From contig OX328125.1 of assembly GCA_946811695.1 (NCBI GenBank), forward strand, positions 35,883,751-35,947,750: a stretch of DNA of 64,000 nucleotides, written 5' to 3'. Each line of letters opens with the position of its first letter. Positions within the stretch are counted from its first letter, which is position 1. Positions 1 to 13,290 of this stretch are shown piece by piece. A model generated the notes under the pieces. The model had not been told where the DNA came from and searched no databases. It saw nothing but the letters and a program-made list of their open reading frames with translations. Source of the DNA: Gonocerus acuteangulatus (Eukaryota; Arthropoda; Insecta; Hemiptera; Coreidae). The position numbers were made by a program, and so were the translations under genes.

Positions 1-724
1 CGTTCGCACTACACAGTATGCAAGTTACTGATTAAATAATAGGAATAAAAGAGCTTTAATTCTATATGAATAACAATGATGTTTGTAAATAATGAAATAA
101 AAAAGGGAAAGGATAAAGTCGCAAAGTAAACAAAATTGACATTTCATACGGTACAGCCTGATAGTCTAAAAGATGGACATTGTTTGCAGGAAAATTCATG
201 AATACACTTCTTTTTTTTTTTTTTTTTTTTGTTGCGGCATTACGGCGGACTAAGAAAGCACTGGATTCATTTTTATTGAGTACATTGTGTATTGTCTATG
301 AGTGAGCAGGTAGCTCTAGGTATTGCTTTTGATGGTGTTTTCATGCGTTCACATGATTACATTATGAATTCTTGACTTTTTGTCTCATTGTTGCTCAAAG
401 ATAACATATGCATTGACTAGTTCTTTGGTTGTGGTCTAGCGTGCTTCCATTGTATGATGCGTTGTTGTTCAACTCAATCTATCTCAAGCCAAGTATGCAA
501 TACTAAAGCAGGTGTTCTTGTGAATTCGCTTATGAACCAGACTGCTTTGTGCCTACCGACAACACTAGTTTGGGCTGCGGGTGAGTTTGCCTCTAGAGAG
601 AGACACTTTATTAGAGCGCTATATTTCATGGAGAGAAATGGAAGTGAGGGGGCAAAGCGGGGGTGAGAGGAGACCATTAGTTCATATTAATGATAAGAGC
701 CGTGGGATGGATTGAAGAGCTAGA
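1..724. other. no gene seen
   Basis: AT-rich sequence with a T20 run at 211-230. Short open frames at 454-677 have no recognisable product. Confidence 0.5.
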
Positions 725-1020
725 GGGGTAATGGTCGTCGAAACAATTGCCCCTATCAGCTGGGCCCATTGTCGCCTCCCCAGGGCCTCCTTGATAAATG
801 ACTCCAAATCCTGGAGGCTGTGTTCCTTCTAATTAGCCCTATCACTGGGGGGAGCAGGCTTAATCGGCAGTCTGACAGCTTGGGGGGAGCAGTCAATTCT
901 CCCAACCCCCCCCCCCCCCCCCCCTCGCCCACTTTCACCTCTCGTTGTCATGGAAACACCCCACTTCAGGATAATACTCTCCTTCTTATCATCCCCCATC
1001 CCCTTTTGGCGAGATCGACC
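725..1020. promoter_or_regulatory. GC-rich patch, putative regulatory
   Basis: It contains CCCATTGT and CTAATTAGCCC sites and a C19 run at 906-924, with no supported ORF. One of several similar patches in this window. Confidence 0.22.
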
Positions 1021-2179
1021 TGTTCGGGAAACAATCAATGTATTTTCTGGGCCATGCACATTTATAAACAAAATTCTAAGTTAAAGGCGAGGGATCGTGA
1101 AATCACTCATTGTCCGACCATGTCGAGATATAATATAAGCATTTAACATTCTATTGCAATGTCCATAAAGCGGAAAACCCGATTATGACATCCACCCTAA
1201 GAGGACAATCCGAAAATGCTGATGAAAAATGTCGTCGTATTATAAGGTATAATTCCTTGAAATTTGGCTCAATAATACTTTCCGTATAGCGATTTGTCGA
1301 TATTCTTGACCAGCAGAATACGTATACCGTTACACCGTTTTTATCGGCGAAAAAATCGTCAATATGAATTTTATACCTACATAGGCTTCCGCGTTTAATT
1401 TTTGTTAGATTCGTGGGGAATGAAGTCAATCCATTTTTAATTTGATTTATAACCTTTTTCGTCGGAAGCGGGGAAACCGAGTACCCAAAAACTGCCAACT
1501 TATTCGACAAATCTGTGAAAGCTCAGATTTATAATCATTTTCGTTTTACTTGGAAAGAGGAAATATTAGTAAACAATATACCTATTATTATGATACATGA
1601 GTGGTCTTGGTCTAGGACTCCTATATTTCGATGGTTAAGAGATACTGGCATATTGAAGGTGGCCCTATTCGAAAGCCTTATTAAATTTCTTAAGAAAGGC
1701 TTCAGTTGTTAATTTTGATGGAACTTAGTCAGAGATTAGAGTATTTATATTCTCAGAAAGGTTGTTTTGGTTCCAATTATGGCGAAATATTAAGAGATTT
1801 TATTCTAAGCTTTCCTATATCACAACAGCGCTAAGCATTATACGGAAACACGCTAAGATGATGCAGTTCCTGAGTTGAACTATTCCATCGGTTCATCAAA
1901 CCACAAAAGTGATATTAGGGTACCAACAGTCGGTGGTTTTATTGTCTACATCATTCTATAGGAGAGGATCGATTCGAGTGAAACGAAAAGCTTTTTTTAT
2001 TAAATTTTGTGTGATGATGAGGATGGCTATCGTGATGGATTCAAACATACGAAATGCCTTCATCAAAGTTAACCAAACAGTTAAACGTTCAGTGTATCAG
2101 AGTTTAACAGGTCCGATGTACTTTGGAAAGTAACGTCTACGGCTTTTCTACTTACTACATTTAAGGTCTGCTTTGTTTT
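1021..2179. other. no supported gene
   Basis: A 119-codon minus-strand open frame at 1151-1510 matches nothing I know. CGCTAAGATGATGCAG at about 1851 recurs at about 52307 and, changed, near 23005, so part of this is dispersed repeat. Confidence 0.45.
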
Positions 2180-2470
2180 TATTTAACCCATTTGCTGCTA
2201 CTAACACAGATCTGTGCGCTAGGCTGGCATGAGGTTAGTGCAACGCACATCTAGTTCTACTAACACAGATCTGTGATTCTGAACAACAGCTGCTCGGATA
2301 TTTGTGTGCCTCAGAACCTATAACAACTGGTAGACTCTTAGAATTGCCAGTAGATAGTGTAGGCACCTCCTTTTCAAACTATGCCAGCTTTATGACCCTT
2401 TTACACTTGCTTTCAGAACTCAGCACCAGGTCGTTGCTGAGGCACCAATCGTCAAGAACCCGGTCAAGGT
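2180..2470 (+). repeat. dispersed repeat with ACACAGATCTGTG palindromes, copy 1
   Basis: It carries CTACTAACACAGATCTGTG twice, then AACAACAGCTGCTCGGATAT and ATGCCAGCTTTATGACCC. It aligns with 3985-4220 and, inverted, with 63125-63290. Class unknown. Confidence 0.6.
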
Positions 2471-3984
2471 CAAAACTTGCACTTTGGGGGTTTAAGGGCC
2501 ACTAGAAATTAATCTAAAATCCCGTTTTACTCCGTCATGAGCATTTTATGTTGATAATTAGAAAATCGCAGGCTTTCTAATATACCAAATTAACCTCTAA
2601 ATGAGTATTGGTGTTTACCAAAGCGGTCTGGAGTCTGTCCGTCCTTAATAAAATGGGTCCTATGAAACGTGAAATCTAGAGCGGAAATGGTGAGGTTAGG
2701 TTTTCCTTGTTACTGCTAAAAGGGGCAGGAGTAGAAGCGGACGTCGTGCGGATGGGGATTTTATAGGGTTGTAAGTGCAGGGGGGAAAGGGGAGAATGGG
2801 GGGGGGGGATTCCGCTAAACAATTACCAACTAGATATTACCGTCTCTCCCTTCCACCAATAACCTTTATCATCCTCCAGCCCTCTCTCTAATTCCGCCCT
2901 AAGGGTCTCTCAGGAAGTGGGGGATCTTCAAACCCCACCCTCAGACCGCGGCCAATTTATTCCCCCCACTCCTGCAACTCGGCTTCTCGGCCGCCCCAAC
3001 TTCTCCATTCCAACTTGTTTTCAACACCTATTCAAGCGACCTTTGTGTCAATGCTATCGCTCTCTTGTTCCCTTCGCCGCTCCGTGCTTTGTTCCTGTTT
3101 TATTAGTTGTAGAGTAAAATGTTTGCGATCTGACGCCATAAAGATGAGGAGGTTTAAAATTGTGGTTTTCCACATGATTTTTCAAGGGCTATTTTTTGAA
3201 ATACTTAATAAAACGAAATTGTGTCTGTTTTTATGTTCAGCGATTCCCAGATGTAATGTACAAAGCGCTTTCTAGATATGATAACATTCATATTGTCTTA
3301 TATTATATAAACAAGAAGCTCAAAGAAACTGGTATTAAGTTACAGAATTTCAAAAGAAGAAACCGGTAGAGATTTAATAAATATTTTACTAAACAATGTA
3401 GACTAAACAATGAAAACACAGTTTAGCCGAATTCCAAGGCAACAGCTAACAATTTGCATCTAGAAATAAACATTTTAGGATAATAATATTTTAGGAGTTT
3501 TGGAATTGTATGTTGTTCCCCGAGATATATATCGATGGTCACAGGGAATAACATGGTAAGTGCAAAATCTCTACTTGTCAGGGCAGCTCTTTAACAGAGA
3601 AAACACGGTATATTATGAGATGCCACAAAATCCACATATTTCTATGAAGGACGGTATCAAAGCTGTGATTTAGTTACTTCTTTACACTATGCATGTTTCT
3701 TAGCAGATAATCGCAGTGTACCTAACACATTTTGCCCATATTCGATATAGAACATCTATTTGTTCCTTCGGTGGGAGCAAACCAGAGTGTTCGGGACTGA
3801 TTGTAGAGCTGTAGAAAAGATGGAAGGGTCAAAGTAGTTATGCAGACTGGAGTAGTAGCTGGGCGGACACTGACAGATTTCCAAGGGGAAGGGGGTTAAC
3901 ATAGGGTAGGGGCCTAGAATATAGGGTTCGATAGCACTCAAAAGCAGCGTTGAGGTCGAAGTTTCGCTGTCCTGCTCCCTGTAA
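2471..3984. other. no gene; GC-rich patch and G11 run
   Basis: 2690-3080 is a GC-rich patch (G11 at 2798-2808, pyrimidine-rich right half). The rest is AT-rich without recognisable content. Confidence 0.45.
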
Positions 3985-4220
3985 CCCTAAAGGTTTGTTA
4001 ACTAATTTGCTTCTACTAAGACAGATCTGTGAGCTTGGCCGGCGTGCCTCCTGTGCTACTACCTCAGATCTTTGATTATGCACAGCTGCTCTCATATTTG
4101 GAGATCTAAATCAACTATTAGACTCTTGCCGAAATATGCCAGCTTCATGTCCGTCAGTCCTCACGAGCATACCACCACCACCACTGCTTTCAGAACTCTG
4201 GGCACCCGTTCAAGGCTTAA
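3985..4220 (+). repeat. dispersed repeat with ACACAGATCTGTG palindromes, copy 2
   Basis: CTTCTACTAAGACAGATCTG, GATTATGCACAGCTGCTC and ATGCCAGCTTCATGTCC match the 2.2 kb copy. Confidence 0.6.
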
Positions 4221-4489
4221 AATATAAAATCATTGATTATTTGTGCTTTCAGCGCTCACAAGATGAGAATGCTTGTGCCAGAATTCCAATTACGTTTCCT
4301 ATTTCTCCATTAATTAGTAAAAACATGTCAATCCATCTTGCATACTTTTTCCGTTTTTGTTTTTGGACCCATTATTAATTATATCTTTCAAAGGTGTTCC
4401 TCAGTGTTGGACCTTTGTTCTTGAAGGGTCGTAAGATGTAGGTTAGAAGGAGAGTAAGGAGGATGTGTAGAGTAGCAGTGAAGTGGGTA

Positions 4490-4491
<2 letters not shown>

Positions 4492-4537
<46 letters not shown>

Positions 4538-4573
4538 GAGAGAGTGAGAGAGTGAGAGAGAGTGAGAGAGAGA
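4492..4573. repeat. (GA)n microsatellite
   Basis: AGAGAG run with a few GTGAG interruptions. Confidence 0.95.
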
Positions 4574-7500
4574 AAGGTGGATATCGGTTATCAGGAGTGG
4601 AGGGTGGGACGGAAGTGAAGAGGGTATGGAGTGGAGTACCCTCGGACGAGAGCCGGCCCTAACAAAGCCCTAAGGGTCCAGGCAATTTCCCTTATCTCTC
4701 CTCCAGTCCGGGCTTTGTTACTCGTCCACTTCACCTCTCCAATGGCCTCTCTCCCCGGCACTCTTCCTCCTTCTTTTAGCTAGGCCACTTTTGAACTTAG
4801 TGCTTGCTCCTGCACTCCACTTTCATTGCCCCAACGTAACGAGTTGCATTTTTACACTTCCCTCGAGGGTCATCGTCTCTAGTTCTGCAAGAGGGTCGCA
4901 TGGTGGAAGTTCTTTCATACTCTAGTGTGTACAGAATAGCGCCTCTGTGTTGGGTTGACGGGCTAAAGTTGAATATTCCAGGCTAAAAACCAACGCCTGG
5001 GATGGATGAAGGTGGGAGTAATTGAACAATTCTTATAAAAATGATAACACCGCAGGAAGTGGGTTGACCGTGTAAACGAATCCTTACTTTTCATGCTACA
5101 CTAGTACATCATGTTTTGAGAAAAAAATATATATATATAATTTCAATATGGCGAACCCGAAAATACTGATTGAAAGAAAACAGTTTCCTTTCCACGCCAC
5201 GAGAACGTACATGTACGTGTACATCCTACTAATTTTACTTATAAAGATTGAAAAACTAGCTTTGACTTTGCTTTATTAGTATATATCTGACAGTGAACGT
5301 TGAATTATAGATAAACTATATGATTGGTTAACTGGATTGCTTGTTGGAGTCATGTCTTTAATCTATAAGAATGTGTTTATACAACGAAGCAAATGTGTAT
5401 ATAATCTTGGAATATAATACTAAACATCTCGGTCACGTATGCCAACTCCTTTGAAGGATATTTTTTCTTGAATTCATCAAGAACAGTTCTTGTTACAGTC
5501 AACGTTATACTTGTTATTTAAGCAAAAGCGGATATGTAAGAAGTATTCCTCCCAAGGTTAAAATATAAACTTTATTTTTGTTTTAAGGAGTTCAAATTAA
5601 AACAGCCCTGAACAACTCTGGAATTAGCCTATTAACATTTGTGGACAGTTTACTGATTACTTGGTTCAAGCGGGTCACTTGTAATTGACAACCCGTATTT
5701 TGCTTGCGGTATGGTTAATTTTTTAAAGAGCAATGAATGTGCCTACATGTAAATTTCAGAGGAAAATCTGGAACTCCTGCGGTAAAGAGCTGGTGAATGG
5801 TTTGCGGAATTTAGGAGAAAATAGAAAAATAAAAGGAAAAGAGCGCCCTAGCATCTAGGACAGAGTCGCAATTTAGCTTTACGACCGGGTCTAGTAGAGC
5901 CGCTGGAAGGGTTCGTAATAAAACAAGTGGCAAGGGGAAGGGGCTGTGCGGTTAAACGAGACCCTCGTCATAAAGATTATATTAGTCTTTTTGAAAAAGG
6001 GCTTGCTTGGAGAGAGCTGAATGACTTTAATATATCCAAGGGAGAGAGGTTGGCGAGGAAGGGTAAGGTTATTGGATTTGATGGCTGTTGCCGATCGGTG
6101 GCGGGTTTCCTTTAAAAACCAGTCCCCGACTCTCTGGATATTAAACCCAAGAACACACTCCCAACCCCTCCCCCCAAACACCCCCTCCCCCAACCAACTC
6201 TCTCACAAAAGGCTCATATCCAAGTCTCTACCCGTCTACTCTGTTTTATTGCTTCGACCTTCTTTCTCGAGAACTCTGCAGTGTTTGTCTTTCACTTCCT
6301 TCTACACCTTACTCTACACACTTCTTACTTCTTGTGGATTTATCATTATTTCTTTTGTTTCATTTCTTCCTTCCGTTACATCTTAAAGACCTCGTATTAT
6401 TCCCTGAAGTTCCTGTTCTTCAAAATAGTTAAAGATCCTTATCTGTTATTCAGAGGACTTTGTGATTTGATTGATACTGATCTTATCTTCACAGTAAATT
6501 CCCCCTTGGATCCTTTTGGGATCTCTCATTTTCGAACGCTCTTCTCTTACCAACGTTTATTTTCAGATAAATTCAATAAGTACGGAGTGACGTTTAGAGC
6601 GATTCTTCATTCCCTAAGTACAGGGAACTCTGAATGGCTTCATGAAGTCACTTAGTGGTTCAGTTTGACAAAAATCATCATCACTTATATTGTAGTTCTG
6701 GCACTGTTAAAACTTTTAACTTCTAGTTGAGCACAGGACATGTAAAAGTTCATACCAGTCCGCTCGCACGAGTGCCAACTCGTTCTTGCTTCTTGTCATA
6801 TTTTGCATATTCCACAAAAAAAGTCCTCTTCCTCAGGCCTACGCCAACAAATCATGACCGTGATACTCTAGCTTGCCATGAATCTGAGCAAATAGCCACA
6901 TACCCTTTTGACATGGATACGTCATACATATGGCCAAGTAAAACGATTGTACAGAGTGTTCCGTTGCTATGGCCACTATTTAAGGTTTTTATGACAAATG
7001 TTTTGGGTCTCCACTAACATGGTCTATCCTCCGTCGAATCCTTCTTCTTCCTCCGTTTTGAGGAATGAGCAGACTTATATTATTTTTGCTGGGTCGCGGT
7101 TTAGATTTATTCTTTTTTACGTTTGAATACAAGTAATCGCCACGAACCAATGTTATTCTCCTTAGGAATCACGACCTAAGGAACAGGATGAATGATCCTG
7201 TTGAATTCCCTAAAACATATATCAAACCTGGAAGACGTTTATAATTATTAACTCTTGTATATTATCTCATAATAACTTATTCAGTTTTATTAATAGAATG
7301 TCCTCTAAGCACTAAAATTATTGTTATTGGTGTTATTACAAAATTATCCACAATCCAGTAAATTAAAAAAGAGGTCACAATGTTCGTCATCTCATAATAT
7401 TAACATTTGTGTTTCCTCGAATATTTCCCGTAATGAAAAAAAAATGTGTTAAATAAATTTAATCATTTCATAATATTTTTAAAAGAATGATTAAAATGAT

Positions 7501-8063
7501 AAAGTAAAAACATCTAAGTGTTGAAATAAAGTGTGGATTATGAATAAAAACAACTGTAAATTAAAAAAAATATATATAATAAAATGAAGGAAAAAGGCCT
7601 TATCTTGTTGGTCGTGAGCATATTTCCTCTTTAGTGGCCCTTTAGTATAAGTATATATGATAAGTCTAAATGGTGGTGTTGCATGATAAAAAACATTGCT
7701 GGGGCTTTAGGTCGTTATCATGACGTGACTCGGGCTCGTAAAGCCCCCTCCAGCCCTTTAATAAAACATGTTTTATCACCAGCGCCCCCGCGCCACCGCC
7801 AAACCCTCCCCGTCAGCGTGTTACGGTCTACTGCTTCCAGACCTCATCGTCCTCTTTATGGTACTTTGCTTTTCCAGAGCGTCGTCTGCCGTTTCCACGT
7901 TGCTTTTCCTATCGTAAAGTCATGCCGCCTGGAGGACCTTGAAATTCGTTAAGGGCGCAATTAATCTTTTACTGCAGAGGCCATTTGGTTTATTCGCATC
8001 TAAAGGGGGAAATCCCTTTTGTACTTCTGGCGGTCATAGTTCTTTTACCCAAATACTATTTAT
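4574..8063. other. no gene seen
   Basis: GC-rich patches near 4600-4800 and 6010-6250 and plain AT-rich DNA between. The 121- and 124-codon frames at 6021-6655 are in pyrimidine-rich sequence and look like chance. Confidence 0.45.
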
Positions 8064-8655
8064 AATGTAATGCAGATAGTTAGCCTTTGAAGTGATAAGA
8101 AATCAATGAATGGTTGGGAGTCGGCTAAGAGAAAACGACAGATTTTCAGACAAATCTATATTTAGAACGTTTCGGCATGCTCTTTGGCAGCCTTTTTTAG
8201 CAATGAATGCCAAGAGGATGTAGTAAGATCACGATAACCTGCGGTTGAATCCTCCATACCTACGCTTTTCCATAGTTACCTAAAGCAGGCCACACACGGT
8301 CAGGCAGGCCTGTCAGTTAGACCTGAACAGTCCGCCTGAAAGCCAGTCGCCTGAACGTGTATATATTCCGGCCGCCTGAACAGTCTTAACTGACAGACCG
8401 GCCGGAATATATGCACCTTCAGACGACCGGCCTCCAGGCGGATTGTTCAGGCAAAACTGACAGCCCTGCCTGACCGTGTATAGCCTGCTTTAAAGCTATC
8501 GTGGTCTTCCTCCTACCCTTAGGCAATTATTGCTTAAAAAGACTGCCAAAGAGCATTGTTCGAAATATCGATTTTTCTGATAATATGACGTTCTCTCTTT
8601 GCCGAATACCAACCATTCTTTGAGTTTTCAAATACTATTCAGATAGTAGTGTTGG
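8064..8655. repeat. palindromic repeat (family P), with a MITE nested in it
   Basis: The left arm (about 8069-8220) has GCAGATAGTTAGCCTTTGA, GGTTGGGAGTCGGCTAAGAG and CGTTTCGGCATGCTCTTTGG. The right arm (about 8528-8650) is the diverged inverted complement. The GAAAC and stem II of the hammerhead-like core remain, but the CTGANGA box is lost. A 212-bp MITE occupies 8281-8492. Confidence 0.65.
8281..8492. mobile_element. palindromic TA MITE, copy 1
   Basis: Terminal inverted repeats start TAAAGCAGGCYACACACG and continue into CAGGCAGGCCTGTCAG, so that most of the 212 bp is a palindrome. It is about as long as, and closely similar to, 42211-42421. The ends read TA outermost, consistent with a Tc1/mariner-type TA target. 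No ORF. Confidence 0.75.
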
Positions 8656-10499
8656 GGAGAACTTGGATGTTCAAACGGAGCTTTTATACATTTTATAAAT
8701 TAATTAGAAAAAAATGAGTTCTCTAAAAGTAAATTTCAACCTACATGTTTTATATAAAAATAAATAAATAATAATCGAGTTGTGTGTTGTGTTTGAAGTA
8801 ACTTGGTGGGCAAACGAAATTAGGAAGAAATATAAAGAGTTTTATAATGAATAAGCTCGTCATTAATGACATAAAATGAAGTTCTGGCACTCCAATATTT
8901 GTAGACAAAATTTACTGTAATTGATCATCTATTTTGTCAATTACTGAAAAAGTTGGTATACTTATTATTAATAAAACTAATGTATACTCTGAGTCGATTA
9001 TTCTAATTTATACTTTGCTCAGTGTAGCATAAAGTTTAGTCAAGTGCATTTATCGTTCATGAATGTGAATGTCAGGGTGAAATGTTTTGTTAAGGTGATT
9101 ATTGGTCTGACTATTAGTGATTATTGGTCAGTATTGTCGCTAAGCATTTTAAGTGCCATAGTTGTCAGTATTTTCGGCATATCAGATTATTGACTTACTA
9201 TGACCATTTATTTATTCTGTACTCTTTCTATATTTTAAAAGAAATATGAGTATGTATATTTACAGAAATTTGCTGTTCATTTTTTTCTAGATTAGCTATT
9301 AAATCTTAGTAAAATAAATAAATATACCATAATCTTCGGTTGTTTTACTATTAATTTTATTCCATTTCTCTGTTTCAGGTCTGAATTCAGCGGAAGAAAG
9401 ACACGTGAGTAAATAGAGAATTAAACGTTTTTGAGTGCCTACCCTATGCAAGAGAGCCCAAGGGTGGTAGGGTGTTAACACGGGGGTGCTGTGGTAATGG
9501 GTGCCGGCAAACAAGGGGCGTATAAATAAATTACCCACACTCCCCACTGAAAGTTTAACCCTTCCAACCCACCACCATTTTTCCCAGGGCCTCGTGGGGA
9601 GAGAGGGTCTTAATATTGCAAAGGTTTATCTCGACCCCCCCCCTCCTGTTCTATTATTCATAAGCCCCCGATGGGAGGGAACTCCCTCCAGGTTAGGCAC
9701 GGGAAGAGGTAATACCTACCAGGGATTTCCCTCTCCTTTTTCCCTGTCTTTCAACGATTTCCCTCTCGTCCCTCTTAATAATTCAACATTCAAGGGTCCG
9801 ACCTCTAAGTAATTCTCCATCTCTCTCATTCTCTCTCTCTCTCTCCCTCTCTCAGCTGTTTCTCATATCTCACCTAATCACCTACTTACTGCTAATTCCT
9901 TTTCATCATTTATTCTGACTTTCGGAACTTTCCCCCTTTCAGTATTGTATTATTTAGTCTGTTTTATTTTTCTTCTTCTTCTATAAACTCCACAGTTTTT
10001 GTTTTATCTCTCCGTTGAAATTATTTCTTGAAAAATAAACTTTGTCTTCAGTTTCTTCGCTTTAAATCACTGCTGCGTTTAAATATTGAATCTGAGATAT
10101 TTTCTTCTTATCTTTTATTAAAGCGAAACGTTAAGCACTCCTTGTCTAAGGTTATGTACAGTTTAGTATCCTCTGTTTTATGCCGGATAGGAATTGCCTT
10201 ACTTATGAAAATGGAGCTTAATTCAGATACTTGATTGCTGAAGTGCCTCCAGCGCTCAGGCGGCGTATAGCGTGAAGTAGCCTTGCCTTAAATTTTATGC
10301 CAATGCATATGACCAATCACAGCGGTACTCCTGACTTTATGCCAACCAAGTCAAGCAAGTGGCACGTACAGTCTCGCCACATTTATTCTACGTCTATATC
10401 TTTTATTCCCATTCCTTAATGATGAATTTGCAATCCATGATTAATTGCTAGAAAGCTGATAAAACTTGTCGATTAAAAACTAATAAAGAGATACTAATA
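8656..10499. other. no gene seen
   Basis: AT-rich to about 9390, then a C/T-rich patch (9540-9850) with a (TC)n run near 9830. Confidence 0.45.
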
Positions 10500-10845
10500 G
10501 TAGAGGTGATAAGAATTCAAAGAATAGTTGGGTTTTTGGCTAAGAAAAACATCAGATTTTCGGAAAAAATCTATAATTTCGACGTTTCGGTATCCTCTTT
10601 CGCAGCCTTCTTAAGCTGGGGAATGGAGGACGACCAAAAAAACCGATTAGGCGATAATGAAGAAAATGTGGGGCCATGAGGAACATTTTTCTTTGATATC
10701 ATTGGTGTTCTTTCATCCTCTAGGTATTCATTGCTGACGAAAGTTGCCAAAGACCATGTCTGAACGTTCAAATTATAGATATTTCCGGAAAACTAGCTGA
10801 TTTTCTTAGCCGAAATACAATTATTCCTTGACTTCTTAAAAAACA
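10500..10845. repeat. palindromic repeat (family P)
   Basis: The left arm is GAGGTGATAAGAATTCAAAG, GGCTAAGAAAAACATCAGA and CGACGTTTCGG. The right arm is GCTGACGAAAGTTGCCAAAG and CTGATTTTCTTAGCCGAAAT. The right-hand CTGACGA box survives, but the GAAAC partner reads CTGAACG there, so that core is broken. Confidence 0.6.
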
Positions 10846-11949
10846 AATAAATTATAAGAAGATTGAAGTTTTTTTGGGCTTCGGTCATCATAGTTGAATA
10901 AAATTGTACTTTTAATTACAAGATGATTTTGTACTTATGCCAACGTATCGGTTTGATTTTTAGACCTTTGTTGGGAGTTCCAAACGGAAAAACTGATCTG
11001 TTTGGAAGTTACATTATGGGGCCAAACATTGGCAAGTGAAGTTTAATAAGTAGCATGACCGTGCCCAGAATATCTTTCTTGGTAATCTGCTCGATCTCTT
11101 CCGAATTATGTTATTAGATGAATGTCGGACGACACATAAGATAGGGCATCACAACCCCGTTTCACCTCCCTGAAGTTTTTCTTGCCTTTACAAGATTAAA
11201 AAAAAAATTAATTATAAACCTATTCTGCTCTAGTGATCCCTTAACTGTAGCGACCCCTCGTTGCGTTATTGGTGTGACATCTGGGGGCTCGCGAGGGCAA
11301 TTTCGCCTCTCCCAATCAATCACGCTCACTTGACTGCCTTGTTCGGGGTAGGGGGAAGTAGAAAGCATTATCCGTAATGAATTTATCGATAAGCCCTCGG
11401 AGAGGAGGGTTTATGGTCCGTGGAGCTGACTCACCCCTACAGATGCCGCTCGCTCCCTTACAAAGATTGGATTGAATAATCTAATTTGTCAAGAGTTTAT
11501 CAGGGGGTTGCTATCTCCCTTGCCCCTATACACCCTTCCCGTACAGCTGTTCAAACTCCCCTTCCCACCCCATCAACTTCGTGTCGGGCTCATTTTGTAC
11601 GCCATAAAACACTCCTTATCTCAACGCCCTCATATTCCTTTTAGTGTCTTGCCTCATTCCATTCTCTACCACGGATCAAACGAAAACGTCATTTTCTTCG
11701 AAGTCATAATTCCAAGAGATGCCGAGATTTCATTTTTCTTATCAATATAATAATTTGTCTGCGATATTTTATTGCGCTTACGTTAGTGGTTGCGACGTTC
11801 GGCACCAGTAATAGTATATGTTGCAGAATAACGTTAATTGTTTATCGATTAGATAGATACTGTATTTTTCCCTCGGCGATCTGCAGCAGGATTATTCCAC
11901 CTTTCAGTGGTTTTAACTATACGTCCGTGGAACTTTTCTGGTTCCTAGG
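10846..11949. other. no gene; GC-rich patch
   Basis: The 11270-11480 patch contains CCCCTCGTTGCG and CCAATCAATCACG. Nothing coding is recognised. Confidence 0.4.
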
Positions 11950-12120
11950 CTATTTTATTGGTTAATTTCTTCTTATTTGTATTTTATGTGTTATATTTTA
12001 TCATATAAGCTTATAACATTTCCACCAATTTGGCCATCTGCTCTGACGACTCCTGTAAGAGTGCTGATGCAGCTTGTCGCTTATCAGGAACTCTACTAAA
12101 TGTTGAACAATCCAAGATTT
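11950..12120 (+). repeat. dispersed repeat, copy 1
   Basis: It aligns with 43540-43730: TTATTTGTATTTTATGTRTT, CCRCCAATTTGKCCATCTGC and CCTGTAAGAGTGCTGATRCA, and a TGTTGARCAA segment. Class unknown; no coding content recognised. Confidence 0.55.
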
Positions 12121-13100
12121 GACGGATATTGACTAGAAACCTAACAGGCTTCACCAGGTTTGGGTGTACGTGTTTCTGTGCGAGTGTTTGCTAAAGGCGA
12201 CCGAGTCATTTACTGTCGATGTCACAATCGTTTTGCCGTCATTCTGTCGCGCCCCTCTGTCATCGTATTAAGTTGTTCTTTGTCTACTGCCAACAATTAC
12301 TTCATGACCTGTCGTATTAAAAAGCTGAATAGACCTTTATACAACGAAGTAGCAATGATTCAAATTTTATTTCAATAACTGAAATATGCACATAGACTCG
12401 TGAGAGGACCCCTAAGCCTTAATAGGGTTAATAACTGGAGCCCTAAAAGTGTTTTTAAAGTACCAAGAAAAAGGATTTGATGACTAAAAGTTAGCCAAAG
12501 CCTCGGCGGATACTGAGGGAGAGAGGATTAGTCGGTAGTTGTTTGAAAAAGTTGCCGACAGATGCCTGGAGAAGGAGCGGTAATAACCCCCCGCCAAGGG
12601 AAGACTCTCCGATAATTAAGACAGAAGATTAACAAATTGTTTCGTCGGGTAGGAGGGCTCCCCCCCGGTAATAGGGCGTTAACGGCGGCCCCCCTTGATT
12701 AAAATTCATTTACCGAATTAGCCTCTCTCTCCTCCCTCCTCTAGTTAACCTGCCTTCCATCCTCTTTCGTCGGCCCTTAGATCACCTACCCACTCCCTTC
12801 ACACCTATAATCTTAGACATAGCATCCAAACAGTCGATCAGTTTTTCAGATTTTGTTTGGGGGGGGGGGGGGCGAGAGGAGATAAGTTCTCGGTGAATTC
12901 CAAGGTTTGAAAAACATTTCCTTGCTGTGTTATATCCAAATCCTTTTATTTCCTAGCGCTGGCGACAGAAGTGGCACAAACGTTCGAACAGTTTTAAAAA
13001 TTTGTTTGATGACTAGATAGTCAATGACTGCGCGAAACAAAAAAATGATTAGCCAAAAATGTACTCATTTGTATCAATTTTAGTAATATCATTGAAATAG
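12121..13100. other. no gene; GC-rich patch and G14 run
   Basis: 12500-12800 is GC-rich with several TTAA/TAATTA cores and polypyrimidine on its right side. G14 lies at 12859-12872. Confidence 0.4.
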
Positions 13101-13290
13101 GCCAACGGCCACAGTCACGTTGAATGCACCGGTTCCCTTTGATTGCCGAAGTTAAGCAACTTCGCGTGTTTTTAGTACCTAAATGGGTCACCAACCACGT
13201 GCTGTTGGTATTATAAAGGGCGGCAACCTTCAGATAGCCCGGCGTTAATAGCCCAATTGTCGATACGACGTTAAATACAATAAAAAATAG
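13101..13290 (+). mobile_element. 5S-rRNA-derived SINE, copy 1
   Basis: 13101-13210 is a diverged 5S rRNA (GCCAACGGCC start, GAAGTTAAGCAAC, AGTACCTAAATGGGT, GCTGTTGG end). It is followed by a tail, CCCGGCGTTAATAGCCCAAT and GATACGACGTTAAATAC, then an A-rich end. This is a SINE3-type structure with a 5S promoter head. It has more changes than the 35.9 kb copy. Confidence 0.8.

Noticed and set aside
1151..1510. 119-codon minus-strand gene
   Set aside because: No recognisable domain, no splice or start context, and such lengths are expected by chance in this window.
6021..6655. Two overlapping frames of 121 and 124 codons
   Set aside because: They lie in pyrimidine-rich DNA that gives Ser/Pro/Phe/Leu-rich peptides without family resemblance.
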